A stretch of DNA of 19,459 nucleotides from positions 4,321 through 23,779 of the forward strand of contig DGTM01000059.1 of NCBI GenBank assembly GCA_002394305.1. The letters run 5' to 3'. Each line of letters begins with the position of its first letter. The first letter of the stretch is position 1. Positions 1-7,050 of the stretch are shown piece by piece. The notes below the pieces were generated by a model, which was not told where the DNA came from, made no database searches, and worked only from the letters and a program-made list of their open reading frames with translations. Made by a program: the position numbers and the translations under genes. This DNA is from Prevotellaceae bacterium UBA4336. Its GTDB lineage: Bacteria > Bacteroidota > Bacteroidia > Bacteroidales > Bacteroidaceae.

Positions 1-4
1 AAGC

Positions 5-70
5 GTTAGGCTCTTCTGAAAAAAGTGTTAGGCTCTTCCGGAATAAGAGCCAGGCGCTTCGGTGGGGGAC
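5..70. repeat. Three 22-bp tandem repeat units at the window edge
   Basis: Three consecutive 22-bp units begin at 5, 27 and 49. Units 1 and 2 share GTTAGGCTCTTC at their starts; unit 3 (GCCAGGCGCTTC) is diverged. The array lies upstream of the first operon's promoter and may continue left of the window. The unit length equals that of the GC-rich array at 6715, but the sequence differs. Nothing else is visible between 71 and 184. Confidence 0.6.
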
Positions 71-184
71 GGCCTGCGGCCCGACAGGGAGGCAAGTGCG
101 TCGACACATTATATATTATATAGAGGATATCTGTGGCCTGAAGGAAAAAAACAGCCACGTTGTACACTTTTTTGCCCAAAGTCG

Positions 185-215
185 TTGGATGGTGTGATTA
201 TTTTTGCTAACTTTG
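185..215 (+). promoter_or_regulatory. Probable Bacteroidota-type promoter of the mannan operon
   Basis: TAACTTTG at 208-215 matches the Bacteroidota -7 consensus TAnnTTTG. TTG at 185-187 stands 20 bp upstream, where the -33 element is expected. Transcription would start near 222, leaving a leader of about 35 nt before the ATG at 257. It is the only good match upstream of the four-gene run, which supports one operon. Assignment is by consensus only. Confidence 0.6.
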
Positions 216-256
216 TGGGCAAACACGATGAAAACAGCAATAAAATAACAACTTTT

Positions 257-1684
257 ATGTCAACAAGAAGAGATTTCCTAAAGGGAGTAAGCCTCGCCAC
301 GGCAGGCATGACCCTGAACCCGGCCAGCGTCTTCGCCATGACGAGCAAGGAGACCAAGCAGGCCAAGAGTGAAAAAGTGAAGATAGCCTACATCGGCATC
401 GGCAACCGCGGACAGCAGAACATCGATGAGTTCGCCAAGACGAACATGGTGGATGTCGTGGCCCTCTGCGACGTCGACCTGAAGGGCAAGCAATGCGAGA
501 AGGCCCTCAGCATGTACCCTAATGCCAAAAGGTTCACCGACTTCCGCAAACTGTTCGAGGAGTATGGCGACCACTTCGATGCCGTAGCCGCCAGCGTGCC
601 CGACCATATCCACTTCTTCGTAGCCATGATGGCCCTGAAGTACGGCAAGCACATCTATCTGGAGAAGCCCATGGTGCGCACCTTCCAGGAGGCCGAGCTG
701 CTCATCGAGATGGCGAAGCGTCACCCCGAAATCGCCACGCAGGTAGGCAACCAAGGCCACTCCGAGGCCAACTACTTCCAGTTCAAGGCGTGGCAGGAAG
801 CCGGCATCATCAAGGACGTCACAGCCGTCACCGCCCACATGAACGAGGCACGCCGCTGGCACAAGTACGACTGGAACATGATCAAGATGCCCGAGGGCGA
901 TCCCATCCCCGAAGGCATGGACTACGACACGTGGCACGGCGGCGTCCGCTACCACAACTTCAGCAAGCTCTACCACCAGGGCGACTGGCGCAGCTGGTAC
1001 GACTTCGGCATGGGAGCGCTGGGCGACTGGGGCGCTCACATCCTCGACACCGTCCATGAGTTCCTGCACCTGGGCCTGCCCTACGAGGTCACACTGAAGT
1101 ACGCAAAGTACCACAACGAGTTCTTCTACCCCTACAGCAGCACCATCCTCTTCCGCTTCGGCGCCCGCGACGGCATGCCGCCCTGCGACATCACCTGGTA
1201 CGATGGCGTCGACAACCTGCCCCCTCTGCCCGAAGGCTACGGCAAGAGCGAGATGGCAGCCAACATTCCTGCCAGCGGACAGAACGACTTCAAGAACGCA
1301 GCAGCCAAGGTCAGCCCGGGCAAGATTATCTACAGCCGCGACCTCATCTTCAAGGGCGGCAGCCACGGCAGCACTTTGAAGATTATCCCCGAGGAGAAGG
1401 CCAAGGAGATGGAAGGCAAGCTGCCCGAGGTGCCGAAGAGCCCCAGCAACCACTACGTCAACTTCCTGCGTGCCTGCCAGGGAACAGAGAAGACGCGCTC
1501 GCCCTTCGAAATCAACGGCGTGCTGAGCCAGGTGTTCTGCCTCGGCGTCATCGCCCAGCGACTCAACACACAACTCTTCTTCGACCCGCGCACCAAGAAG
1601 TTCACCAACAACGAGTTCGCCAATGCCATGCTCACCGGCATGCCTCCGCGCCGTGGCTGGGAAGAGTTCTATAAGATTGACTAA
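257..1684 (+). CDS. Tat-exported Gfo/Idh/MocA-family oxidoreductase
   Basis: This is a 475-residue NAD(P)-dependent sugar dehydrogenase-type protein. The open frame runs back to 62, but the ATG at 257 is chosen because it starts a twin-arginine signal (STRRDFLKG, residues 2-10, then a hydrophobic stretch to about 27) and follows a good promoter. The Rossmann motif GIGNRG is at residues 47-52, the family EKP motif at 136-138, and GDWGAH at 256-261 begins the C-terminal substrate domain. Tat export implies folding with its cofactor in the cytoplasm before release to the periplasm. It is followed by a DUF1080 gene; in the known 3-keto-glycoside pathway such oxidoreductases oxidise the sugar C3 hydroxyl so that the glycosidic bond can be cleaved. 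The exact substrate is not readable; mannosides are inferred from the GH92 and GH76 neighbours. Confidence 0.9.
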   Translation: MSTRRDFLKGVSLATAGMTLNPASVFAMTSKETKQAKSEKVKIAYIGIGNRGQQNIDEFAKTNMVDVVALCDVDLKGKQCEKALSMYPNAKRFTDFRKLFEEYGDHFDAVAASVPDHIHFFVAMMALKYGKHIYLEKPMVRTFQEAELLIEMAKRHPEIATQVGNQGHSEANYFQFKAWQEAGIIKDVTAVTAHMNEARRWHKYDWNMIKMPEGDPIPEGMDYDTWHGGVRYHNFSKLYHQGDWRSWYDFGMGALGDWGAHILDTVHEFLHLGLPYEVTLKYAKYHNEFFYPYSSTILFRFGARDGMPPCDITWYDGVDNLPPLPEGYGKSEMAANIPASGQNDFKNAAAKVSPGKIIYSRDLIFKGGSHGSTLKIIPEEKAKEMEGKLPEVPKSPSNHYVNFLRACQGTEKTRSPFEINGVLSQVFCLGVIAQRLNTQLFFDPRTKKFTNNEFANAMLTGMPPRRGWEEFYKID

Positions 1685-1692
1685 TAAGTGAG

Positions 1693-1792
1693 TAGAAGTT
1701 AGAGGTTAGTGGTTAGAGAAGGCCCTTGGTTCCTAATAAGCATCCCAAACAATCCTCTAACCCCTAACTTCTAACCCCTAACCCCTAACCCC
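1693..1792. repeat. GTTAGAGG-type hairpin element, copy A1
   Basis: A long imperfect inverted repeat fills the gap between the oxidoreductase and DUF1080 genes. Bases 1698-1718 pair with 1755-1775 with one mismatch and one G-T pair, around a loop of about 36 nt; extra CCCCTAA repeats follow to 1792. The loop contains CCTTGGTTCCT and AACAATCCTC, which recur in copies A2 and A3, so this is a dispersed family. In mRNA it would form a strong intercistronic hairpin. It lacks the T-run expected after a terminator stem. Confidence 0.8.
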
Positions 1793-1808
1793 AAAATATG
1801 CAAACGCA

Positions 1809-2567
1809 ATGAAGAAGATAGTATTAGCTATGGCAATGCTGGCTGTGCTGCCCGCATCTGCAAAAGTAAAGAAAGTGGTAACAGAGCCGGCTCCCGCTCC
1901 GACGACGGACAACGTGCTCAGCGAACAGGAACAGCGCGAGGGCTGGAAGCTCCTCTGGGACGGCAAGACGACCAACGGATGGCGCGGCGCAAAGCTCCAG
2001 ACCTTCCCCGAGAAAGGCTGGCGCATCGAGGACGGCGTCCTGAAAGTGGAGAAAGCCAACGGTGCCGAGAGCGGCAACGGAGGCGACATCGTCACGGAGA
2101 AGAACTACCACAACTTCATCCTGAAGGTAGATTTCAAGATAACCGAGGGTGCCAACAGCGGCATCAAGTACTTCGTTGACCCCGACATGAACATGGGCGA
2201 AGGCAGCGCCATTGGCTGCGAGTTCCAGATCCTCGACGACCTGCGTCACCCCGATGCCAAGCTCGGCGTGAAGGGCAACCGCAAACTCGGCTCGCTCTAT
2301 GACCTCATCCCCGCTCCCGACCAGAAGCCTTTCGACATCACAACATGGAACACTGCCTGCATCATCGTGCAGGACAACCACGTGGAGCACTGGCTCAACG
2401 GCGTGAAGCTGCTTGAATACGAGCGCAATACACAGGAGTGGAACGCACTCGTTGCCTACAGCAAGTACAAGAACTGGCCCAACTTCGGCAACCGCGACGG
2501 CCGCATCCTCCTGCAGGACCACGGCGACGAGGTGTGGTACAAGAACGTCAAGATAAAAGAACTGTAA
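1809..2567 (+). CDS. Exported DUF1080 (3-keto-disaccharide hydrolase family) protein
   Basis: This 252-residue protein has a Sec signal peptide (about residues 1-18, KKIVLAMAMLAVLPASA) and one jelly-roll DUF1080/PF06439 domain filling the rest. Family features visible are GWKLLWDGKTTNGWRG near residues 40-55, GDIVTEKNYHNF near 90, ANSGIKYFV near 115, GCEFQILDD near 135, and the closing RILLQDHGDEVWYKNVKIKEL-type end. Members of this family cleave 3-keto glycosides made by Gfo/Idh/MocA dehydrogenases, and such a gene lies directly upstream. The start is the ATG with the signal peptide; an ATG at 1798 opens only a four-codon frame. Hydrolase function is inferred from the family and its pairing; a pure binding role is the alternative. 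Confidence 0.88.
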   Translation: MKKIVLAMAMLAVLPASAKVKKVVTEPAPAPTTDNVLSEQEQREGWKLLWDGKTTNGWRGAKLQTFPEKGWRIEDGVLKVEKANGAESGNGGDIVTEKNYHNFILKVDFKITEGANSGIKYFVDPDMNMGEGSAIGCEFQILDDLRHPDAKLGVKGNRKLGSLYDLIPAPDQKPFDITTWNTACIIVQDNHVEHWLNGVKLLEYERNTQEWNALVAYSKYKNWPNFGNRDGRILLQDHGDEVWYKNVKIKEL

Positions 2568-2580
2568 AGGATTTTTTATG

Positions 2581-2700
2581 GTGGTAAGAGGTGAGGGGTC
2601 AGAGGTTAGAGAATACCTTGGGTTCCTTATGGGCTGCTCGAACATTCCTCTTTCCGCCTGCGCCTAAGCGAAGAACCTCTAACCCCTCACCTCTAACCAC
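2581..2700. repeat. GTTAGAGG-type hairpin element, copy A2
   Basis: Bases 2581-2607 and 2674-2700 form a 27-bp inverted repeat with only two mismatches, enclosing 66 nt. The loop holds GAGAATACC, TTGGGTTCCT and CGAACATTCCTC, matching the loop of copy A1 and, in shortened form, copy A3. It also carries about 23 extra bases (near 2650-2673) not found in the other copies. It lies between the DUF1080 and GH92 genes, inside the presumed operon, so it may act on mRNA processing or stability rather than ending transcription. Confidence 0.85.
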
Positions 2701-2721
2701 AAACTAATAGTTAACAACCAA

Positions 2722-5019
2722 ATGAAAAGATTCTTTCTGGCAGCCATTGCTGCACTTTCTTTCACGGGAGCATTCGCGATAGACGACCCTGTGCAGTACG
2801 TCAATCCCCTCGTTGGCTCGCACTCCACGCCAGCCCTCTCCACTGGCAACACCTATCCAGCCATCGCCCTTCCCTGGGGCATGAACTTCTGGACACCCCA
2901 GACCGGCATGATGGGCAACGGATGGTGCTACTCCTATGATGCCGACAAGATTCGCGGCTTCAAGCAGACCCACCAGCCCAGTCCCTGGATGAACGACTAC
3001 GCCATGTTCAACATCATGCCCGAGGCCGGCGACGCTCCCATCTTCGATGAGAACAAACGCGCCAGCTGGTTCAGCCACAAGGCCGAGGTGAGCAAGCCGC
3101 ACTACTACAAGGTTTACCTGGCCGACTACGACATCACCACCGAGATTGCCCCGACGAGCCGTGCCGCCATCTTCCGCTTCACCTGTGCCGAGGGCAAGAA
3201 CTTCCTTATCGTCGATGCCTTCGACCGTGGTTCCTACGTCAAGGTCATCCCCGGAGAGAATAAGGTGGTGGGCTACACGACGCGCAACAGTGGCGGCGTG
3301 CCCGAAGGTTTCAAGAACTACTTCGTCCTGCAGTTCGACCGCCCCTTTGCCTACACGTCGACAGCCGACGAAGGCAAGGAGAGCAAGAACCTCGAGATGA
3401 AGAGCAAGCACGCCGCAGCCGCTGTGGGCTTCCTCACGAAGCGCGGCGAACAGCTCAACGTGCGCGTTGCCAGCTCGTTCATCAGCATCGAGCAGGCCGA
3501 GCAGAACCTCAAGGAGCTTGGCAGCAAGAGCCTTGAGGAGGTGAGCGAGGCCGGCCGACAGGAATGGAACAAGGTGCTGAGCGTCATCGACGTGGACGAC
3601 AACACGGACATCGACCGCCTGCGCACCTTCTACAGCTGCCTCTACCGCAGCACCCTCTTCCCCCGCAGCTTCTACGAAATCAATGCGAAGGGCGAAGTCG
3701 TGCACTACAGTCCCTACAACGGACAGGTGCTGCCCGGCTATCTCTTCGCCGACACGGGCTTCTGGGACACCTTCCGCGCCCTCTTCCCGCTGGTCAACCT
3801 GATGTACCCCAGCATGAGCCAGAAGATGCAGGAAGGCTGGGCCAACGCATACAAAGAGAGCGGCTTCCTGCCCGAGTGGAGCGCTCCCGGCCACAGGGCC
3901 TGCATGGTGGGCAACAACTCCGCGAGCGTTGTGGCCGATGCCTACCTCAAGGGCATCCGCGGCTACGACATCGATGCCCTTTGGGAAGCAGTCAAGCACG
4001 GCGCAAATGCCGACCTTCCCCGCACCACCAGCGGCCGCAAGCAGTGGCAGACGTACAACAAGCTGGGCTATGTCCCCTACGACAGCATCAACGAGAGTGC
4101 GGCCCGTACGCTGGAGTATGCCTTCGACGACTGGAGCATCTACAAGCTCGGTCAGGCCCTCGGCAAGCCCGAGAAGGAAATCAAGGTGTATGCCGAGCAC
4201 GCCTTCAACTACAAGAACCTCTTCGACAAGGACTACAACCTGATGCGTGGCAAGCTTGCCAGCGGCGAGTGGGCCCCGAACTTCAATCCCTTCAAGTGGG
4301 GCGATGCCTTCACCGAGGGTAACAGCTGGCACTACTCCTGGAGCGTCTTCCACGACCCGCAGGGCCTGATTGACCTCATGGGCGGCAAGGACGTCTTCAA
4401 CCGGATGCTGGACAGCGTGTTCATCTTGCCTCCCGTCTTCGACGACAGCTACTACGGCGGCGTCATCCACGAGATACGCGAGATGCAGATTATGAACATG
4501 GGCAATTACGCACACGGCAACCAGCCCATCCAGCACATGATATATATGTACGCGTATAGCGGACAGCCCTGGAAGAGTCAGTACTGGCTGCGCGAGACGA
4601 TGAACCGCATGTACAACGCCCATGCCGACGGCTATTGCGGCGACGAGGACAATGGGCAGACATCGGCTTGGTACATCTTCACGGCGATGGGCTTCTATCC
4701 CGTATGCCCGGGCAGCGGCGAGTATGTGCTTGGAGCGCCTTACTTCAAGAAGATGACGCTGCACCTCGAGAACGGCAAGGACGTAGTCATCACAGCTCCG
4801 CAGCAGAGCGACACGAACCGCTACGTCGGCTCCCTGCGCGTGAACGGCACGGCCTACGACAAGAACTACGTGAACCACACCGACCTTATCGCAGGCATGA
4901 AGATGGACTACACCATGCAGGCCGAGCCTAACCGCCAGCGCGGCATCTCCGACGAGGCTGCTCCCTACTCCTTCAGCAAAGAGTACAAACCTGCCGCCAA
5001 GGGAAAGAAAAGGAAGTAA
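2722..5019 (+). CDS. GH92 family exo-alpha-mannosidase
   Basis: This 765-residue secreted glycosidase removes terminal alpha-linked mannose, as GH92 enzymes do with calcium. A signal peptide ends near residue 19 (GAFA). GH92 landmarks are VQYVNPLVGS at about residue 23, GNTYPAIALPWGMNFW at about 42, GFKQTHQPSPW at about 79, and the substrate and calcium region GDEDNGQTSAW at residues 640-650, followed by GFYPVCPG. Length is normal for the family and no residue set is obviously missing. The C-terminus is lysine-rich (KGKKRK). It sits between the DUF1080 and GH76 genes, so mannan or high-mannose glycans are the likely target. Linkage (alpha-1,2, 1,3 or 1,4) cannot be decided from sequence alone. 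No lipoprotein cysteine follows the signal. Confidence 0.95.
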   Translation: MKRFFLAAIAALSFTGAFAIDDPVQYVNPLVGSHSTPALSTGNTYPAIALPWGMNFWTPQTGMMGNGWCYSYDADKIRGFKQTHQPSPWMNDYAMFNIMPEAGDAPIFDENKRASWFSHKAEVSKPHYYKVYLADYDITTEIAPTSRAAIFRFTCAEGKNFLIVDAFDRGSYVKVIPGENKVVGYTTRNSGGVPEGFKNYFVLQFDRPFAYTSTADEGKESKNLEMKSKHAAAAVGFLTKRGEQLNVRVASSFISIEQAEQNLKELGSKSLEEVSEAGRQEWNKVLSVIDVDDNTDIDRLRTFYSCLYRSTLFPRSFYEINAKGEVVHYSPYNGQVLPGYLFADTGFWDTFRALFPLVNLMYPSMSQKMQEGWANAYKESGFLPEWSAPGHRACMVGNNSASVVADAYLKGIRGYDIDALWEAVKHGANADLPRTTSGRKQWQTYNKLGYVPYDSINESAARTLEYAFDDWSIYKLGQALGKPEKEIKVYAEHAFNYKNLFDKDYNLMRGKLASGEWAPNFNPFKWGDAFTEGNSWHYSWSVFHDPQGLIDLMGGKDVFNRMLDSVFILPPVFDDSYYGGVIHEIREMQIMNMGNYAHGNQPIQHMIYMYAYSGQPWKSQYWLRETMNRMYNAHADGYCGDEDNGQTSAWYIFTAMGFYPVCPGSGEYVLGAPYFKKMTLHLENGKDVVITAPQQSDTNRYVGSLRVNGTAYDKNYVNHTDLIAGMKMDYTMQAEPNRQRGISDEAAPYSFSKEYKPAAKGKKRK

Positions 5020-5024
5020 CCCCC

Positions 5025-5087
5025 ATAGGTCTTATAGGTCCCATAAGTCTTATAGGTCCTATAAGTCCTATAGGTCTTATAAGCCCC
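5025..5087. repeat. Seven tandem 9-bp units (ATARGTCYY), array B1
   Basis: Seven back-to-back 9-bp units begin at 5025, 5034, 5043, 5052, 5061, 5070 and 5079, totalling 63 bp. Typical units are ATAGGTCTT and ATAAGTCCT. The array fills most of the GH92-GH76 gap. A second array with the same unit length, copy number and related sequence lies in the dapB-lepB junction (17540-17602), and both have the same orientation relative to transcription. Confidence 0.85.
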
Positions 5088-5104
5088 ACCAAAGATAACC
5101 TGCA

Positions 5105-6553
5105 ATGAAAAAGCTATCAATCCTGCTCCTCTGCATGCTGGCCTGTACGGCCCCGGCCTTTGCTCAGTTTGCCATCACCTACGACGACGAGGCCCAGTGG
5201 AAAGCCTACGAGGCCTTCAACACTGCGTTCCTCGACAAACAGCGCTACATCTACAAGGCGGACACCAAGCAGCCCAATGCCGACCACCGCGGCAACGGCT
5301 ACCGCGACGGTGACGTCTCGGGCTGTGCCGCCGCTATCTGGTGCCAGGCCATTATGTACGACATGGTCATCAATGCCTATCGCCGTGCCGAAGCAGAGGG
5401 CGACGAGGCTCGCATGAAGACCTATAAGACGTTGCACAGCCGCCTGTACAACGGCGAGAAGTCGCACTACGTGAACTTCGACTTCCACGACAGCAACACG
5501 AACAACGGCTGGTTCGTCTACGACGACATCATGTGGTGGACCTGTGCCTTGGCACGTGCCTACGAGACCTTCGGCACGGCAGCCTACCTCAGCTACTCCG
5601 AGCGGAGCTTCTGCCGCGTGTGGTACGGCTCGGCCAAGGTCGGCGACGACGGCTCCTATGCCGACCCCGCCCGCTTCGAAGGCCAGTACGGCGGCGGCAT
5701 GTTCTGGGAGTGGCAGCCCATCGACCATGCTAATCCGCATAAGCCCGGCGACTTCCGTTCGGCCTGCATCAACTTCCCCACCGTCATTGCCGCCTGCCTG
5801 CTTCACCGGCTTGTCCCCGAGGGCAGGAAGACGCCGACCACAGCCCGTCCTACGCAGCAAACGAAGGAATGGTATCTGGAGAAGGCCAAGGAAGTCTATG
5901 CCTGGGCCGACGCGACGCTGGTCAACAGCAGCGGACGTGTGGCCGACGGCATCCATGGCGGCGGACCGGAGTACAGCGACCACCTCTACAACCAGGCCAC
6001 CTACATCGGAGCCAGTTGCCTGCTCTACCTGCTGACCAACGAGGTCAGCTACCTGACCAAGGCCCAGCGTGCCGCAAACTACGTGATAAACAGCATGTGC
6101 ACGAGCGGCATCCTCAAGTACGAGAAGGGCTACGAGCAGGGCATCTATGCAGCCATCTATGCCCAGTACATGAAGATACTCATCTACGACTGCGGCCTGA
6201 GCGAAGCCCTGACGCGCAGGTACCTGATGCACATCCAGCGCAACATCCAGAAGGCCTACACCAATATGGACGCCGAGCGCGGCATACAGATGGGCGACTT
6301 CACGAAGAAGACCGCTGCCGACGACGTGGTGGAGAGCTACGGCGCCAGCGGCATGCCCGCCCTGATGCTGATGTTCCCCGCCAGCGACACAGCCGATGCC
6401 GTCGGTTCCGTCAGGGAGAAGCAGACGGAAGGCCCTGCCGACGTCTATACCCCCGACGGCAAACTGGTGATGAAGAACGCCACGCCCGAGCAGGTGCACC
6501 AGCTCGACAGCGGCCTCTACATCTTCCAGCGCAAGAAGATATTCGTGCGGTAG
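5105..6553 (+). CDS. GH76 family alpha-1,6-mannanase-like glycoside hydrolase
   Basis: This is a 482-residue secreted enzyme. The signal peptide is residues 1-20 (ending APAFA). The GH76 catalytic aspartate pair is in YDDIMWW, D140 and D141, and GGGMFWEW near residue 200 is the second family landmark. GH76 enzymes cut alpha-1,6-mannan backbones such as that of yeast cell wall, and GH92 partners trim the side branches, so the pairing with the upstream gene fits mannan use. The last 36 residues (447-482) form an extra module, VYTPDGKLV then SGLYIFQRKKIFVR. It resembles the short C-terminal sorting-type tails of Bacteroidota secreted proteins. Last gene of the operon; no clear terminator follows. 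Confidence 0.9.
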   Translation: MKKLSILLLCMLACTAPAFAQFAITYDDEAQWKAYEAFNTAFLDKQRYIYKADTKQPNADHRGNGYRDGDVSGCAAAIWCQAIMYDMVINAYRRAEAEGDEARMKTYKTLHSRLYNGEKSHYVNFDFHDSNTNNGWFVYDDIMWWTCALARAYETFGTAAYLSYSERSFCRVWYGSAKVGDDGSYADPARFEGQYGGGMFWEWQPIDHANPHKPGDFRSACINFPTVIAACLLHRLVPEGRKTPTTARPTQQTKEWYLEKAKEVYAWADATLVNSSGRVADGIHGGGPEYSDHLYNQATYIGASCLLYLLTNEVSYLTKAQRAANYVINSMCTSGILKYEKGYEQGIYAAIYAQYMKILIYDCGLSEALTRRYLMHIQRNIQKAYTNMDAERGIQMGDFTKKTAADDVVESYGASGMPALMLMFPASDTADAVGSVREKQTEGPADVYTPDGKLVMKNATPEQVHQLDSGLYIFQRKKIFVR

Positions 6554-6630
6554 CCGTTTTCACCTCGGGCACACAAATTCCTCGCCTCGCGTGTACTTTT
6601 CCTTCGCAGCGTGGATAAAAACTATTTCCA

Positions 6631-6714
6631 AGGCTTTGAAATAAATTTCAGAGCCTTGGAAATATATTTTAGTGCCTTTGAAATATATTTCCGTGCCACT
6701 GAAAAAGTTTTATG
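6631..6714. repeat. Four AT-rich 21-bp tandem units
   Basis: Units begin at 6631, 6652, 6673 and 6694. The first three share GCCTTTGAAATATATTT-like sequence; the fourth has degenerated. Because 21 is divisible by three, one plus frame reads as a repeated heptad of the form F-x-A-x-E-I-Y. The array abuts the GC-rich 22-bp array without a gap. Confidence 0.75.
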
Positions 6715-6866
6715 CCGTGCGGCGCGGTGTTTTGCTCCGTGCGGCGCGGCGTTTTGCCCCGTGCGGTGCGGCGTTTTGCCCCGTGCGGCGCGGCGTTTTG
6801 CCCCGTGCGGCACGGCGTTTTGCCCCTTGTGGCGCGGTGTTTTGCTCCGTGCGGCGCGGCACTACG
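6715..6866. repeat. Six to seven GC-rich 22-bp tandem units
   Basis: Units begin at 6715, 6737, 6759, 6781, 6803, 6825 and 6847 (the last partial). The consensus is CCGTGCGGCGCGGCGTTTTG plus CC. Units differ at only one to four positions, mostly transitions. There are no spacers, so this is a minisatellite and not a CRISPR. Its base composition contrasts sharply with the adjoining AT-rich array. Confidence 0.9.
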
Positions 6867-7014
6867 TCCCCAGCCGGAAGCGCTGCTGCCCGCTGTCCGG
6901 CCGTTGCTTTCCCCGGGGCGGCCGAAAGGTCGCCAAGGGCTGTGAAGCAGGACATAATACGTTAATCATTTATAATAAATGTGTCGCGATGGTGGGATAT
7001 TCCGTAAAAAGTCG

Positions 7015-7022
7015 TACCTTTG
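7015..7022 (+). promoter_or_regulatory. Promoter -7 element for the DUF2723 operon
   Basis: TACCTTTG matches the Bacteroidota -7 consensus TAnnTTTG. The predicted start near 7029 gives a leader of about 22 nt before the ATG at 7051. No convincing -33 TTTG is seen about 20 bp upstream, so the promoter may be weak or activator-dependent. A small palindrome lies upstream at 6967-6981. Confidence 0.55.
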
Positions 7023-7050
7023 CACGGATTTATACATTAGAACAGAATAC

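Larger units (their letters stand above)
6554..7014. other. Gene-free spacer dominated by minisatellites
   Basis: I see no credible gene here. A GTG-started frame from 6611 exists only because the 21-bp repeats translate as heptads and the 22-bp repeats lack stops; its composition (Cys, Arg, Ala rich) is unlike any neighbour. Bases 6631-6714 and 6715-6866 are two adjoining repeat arrays. Bases 6867-6950 are GC-rich and featureless. CATTTATAATAAATG at 6967-6981 is a perfect 7-bp inverted repeat around one base, a possible operator for the DUF2723 promoter. No T-tailed hairpin terminator for the GH76 gene was found. Confidence 0.7.

Noticed and set aside
62..256. 65-codon upstream extension of the oxidoreductase
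   Set aside because: A promoter lies inside it at 185-215, and the Tat signal begins at the ATG at 257.
1693..2700. Hairpins A1 and A2 as transcription terminators
   Set aside because: The stems lack a following T-run, lie between genes of one apparent operon, and share a loop with a copy inside queG.
2704..4878. Very long minus-strand frame opposite the GH92 gene, and similar ones at 7030-9114, 9418-11118 and 278-1573, plus a plus-strand one at 15982-17637
   Set aside because: They mirror strongly coding genes with GC-rich third positions, show low-complexity Val/Ala/Glu/His sequence and match no family I recognise.
6715..6866. Direct repeats that might be a CRISPR array
   Set aside because: Units are back to back at 22 bp with no spacers, and no cas gene is present.
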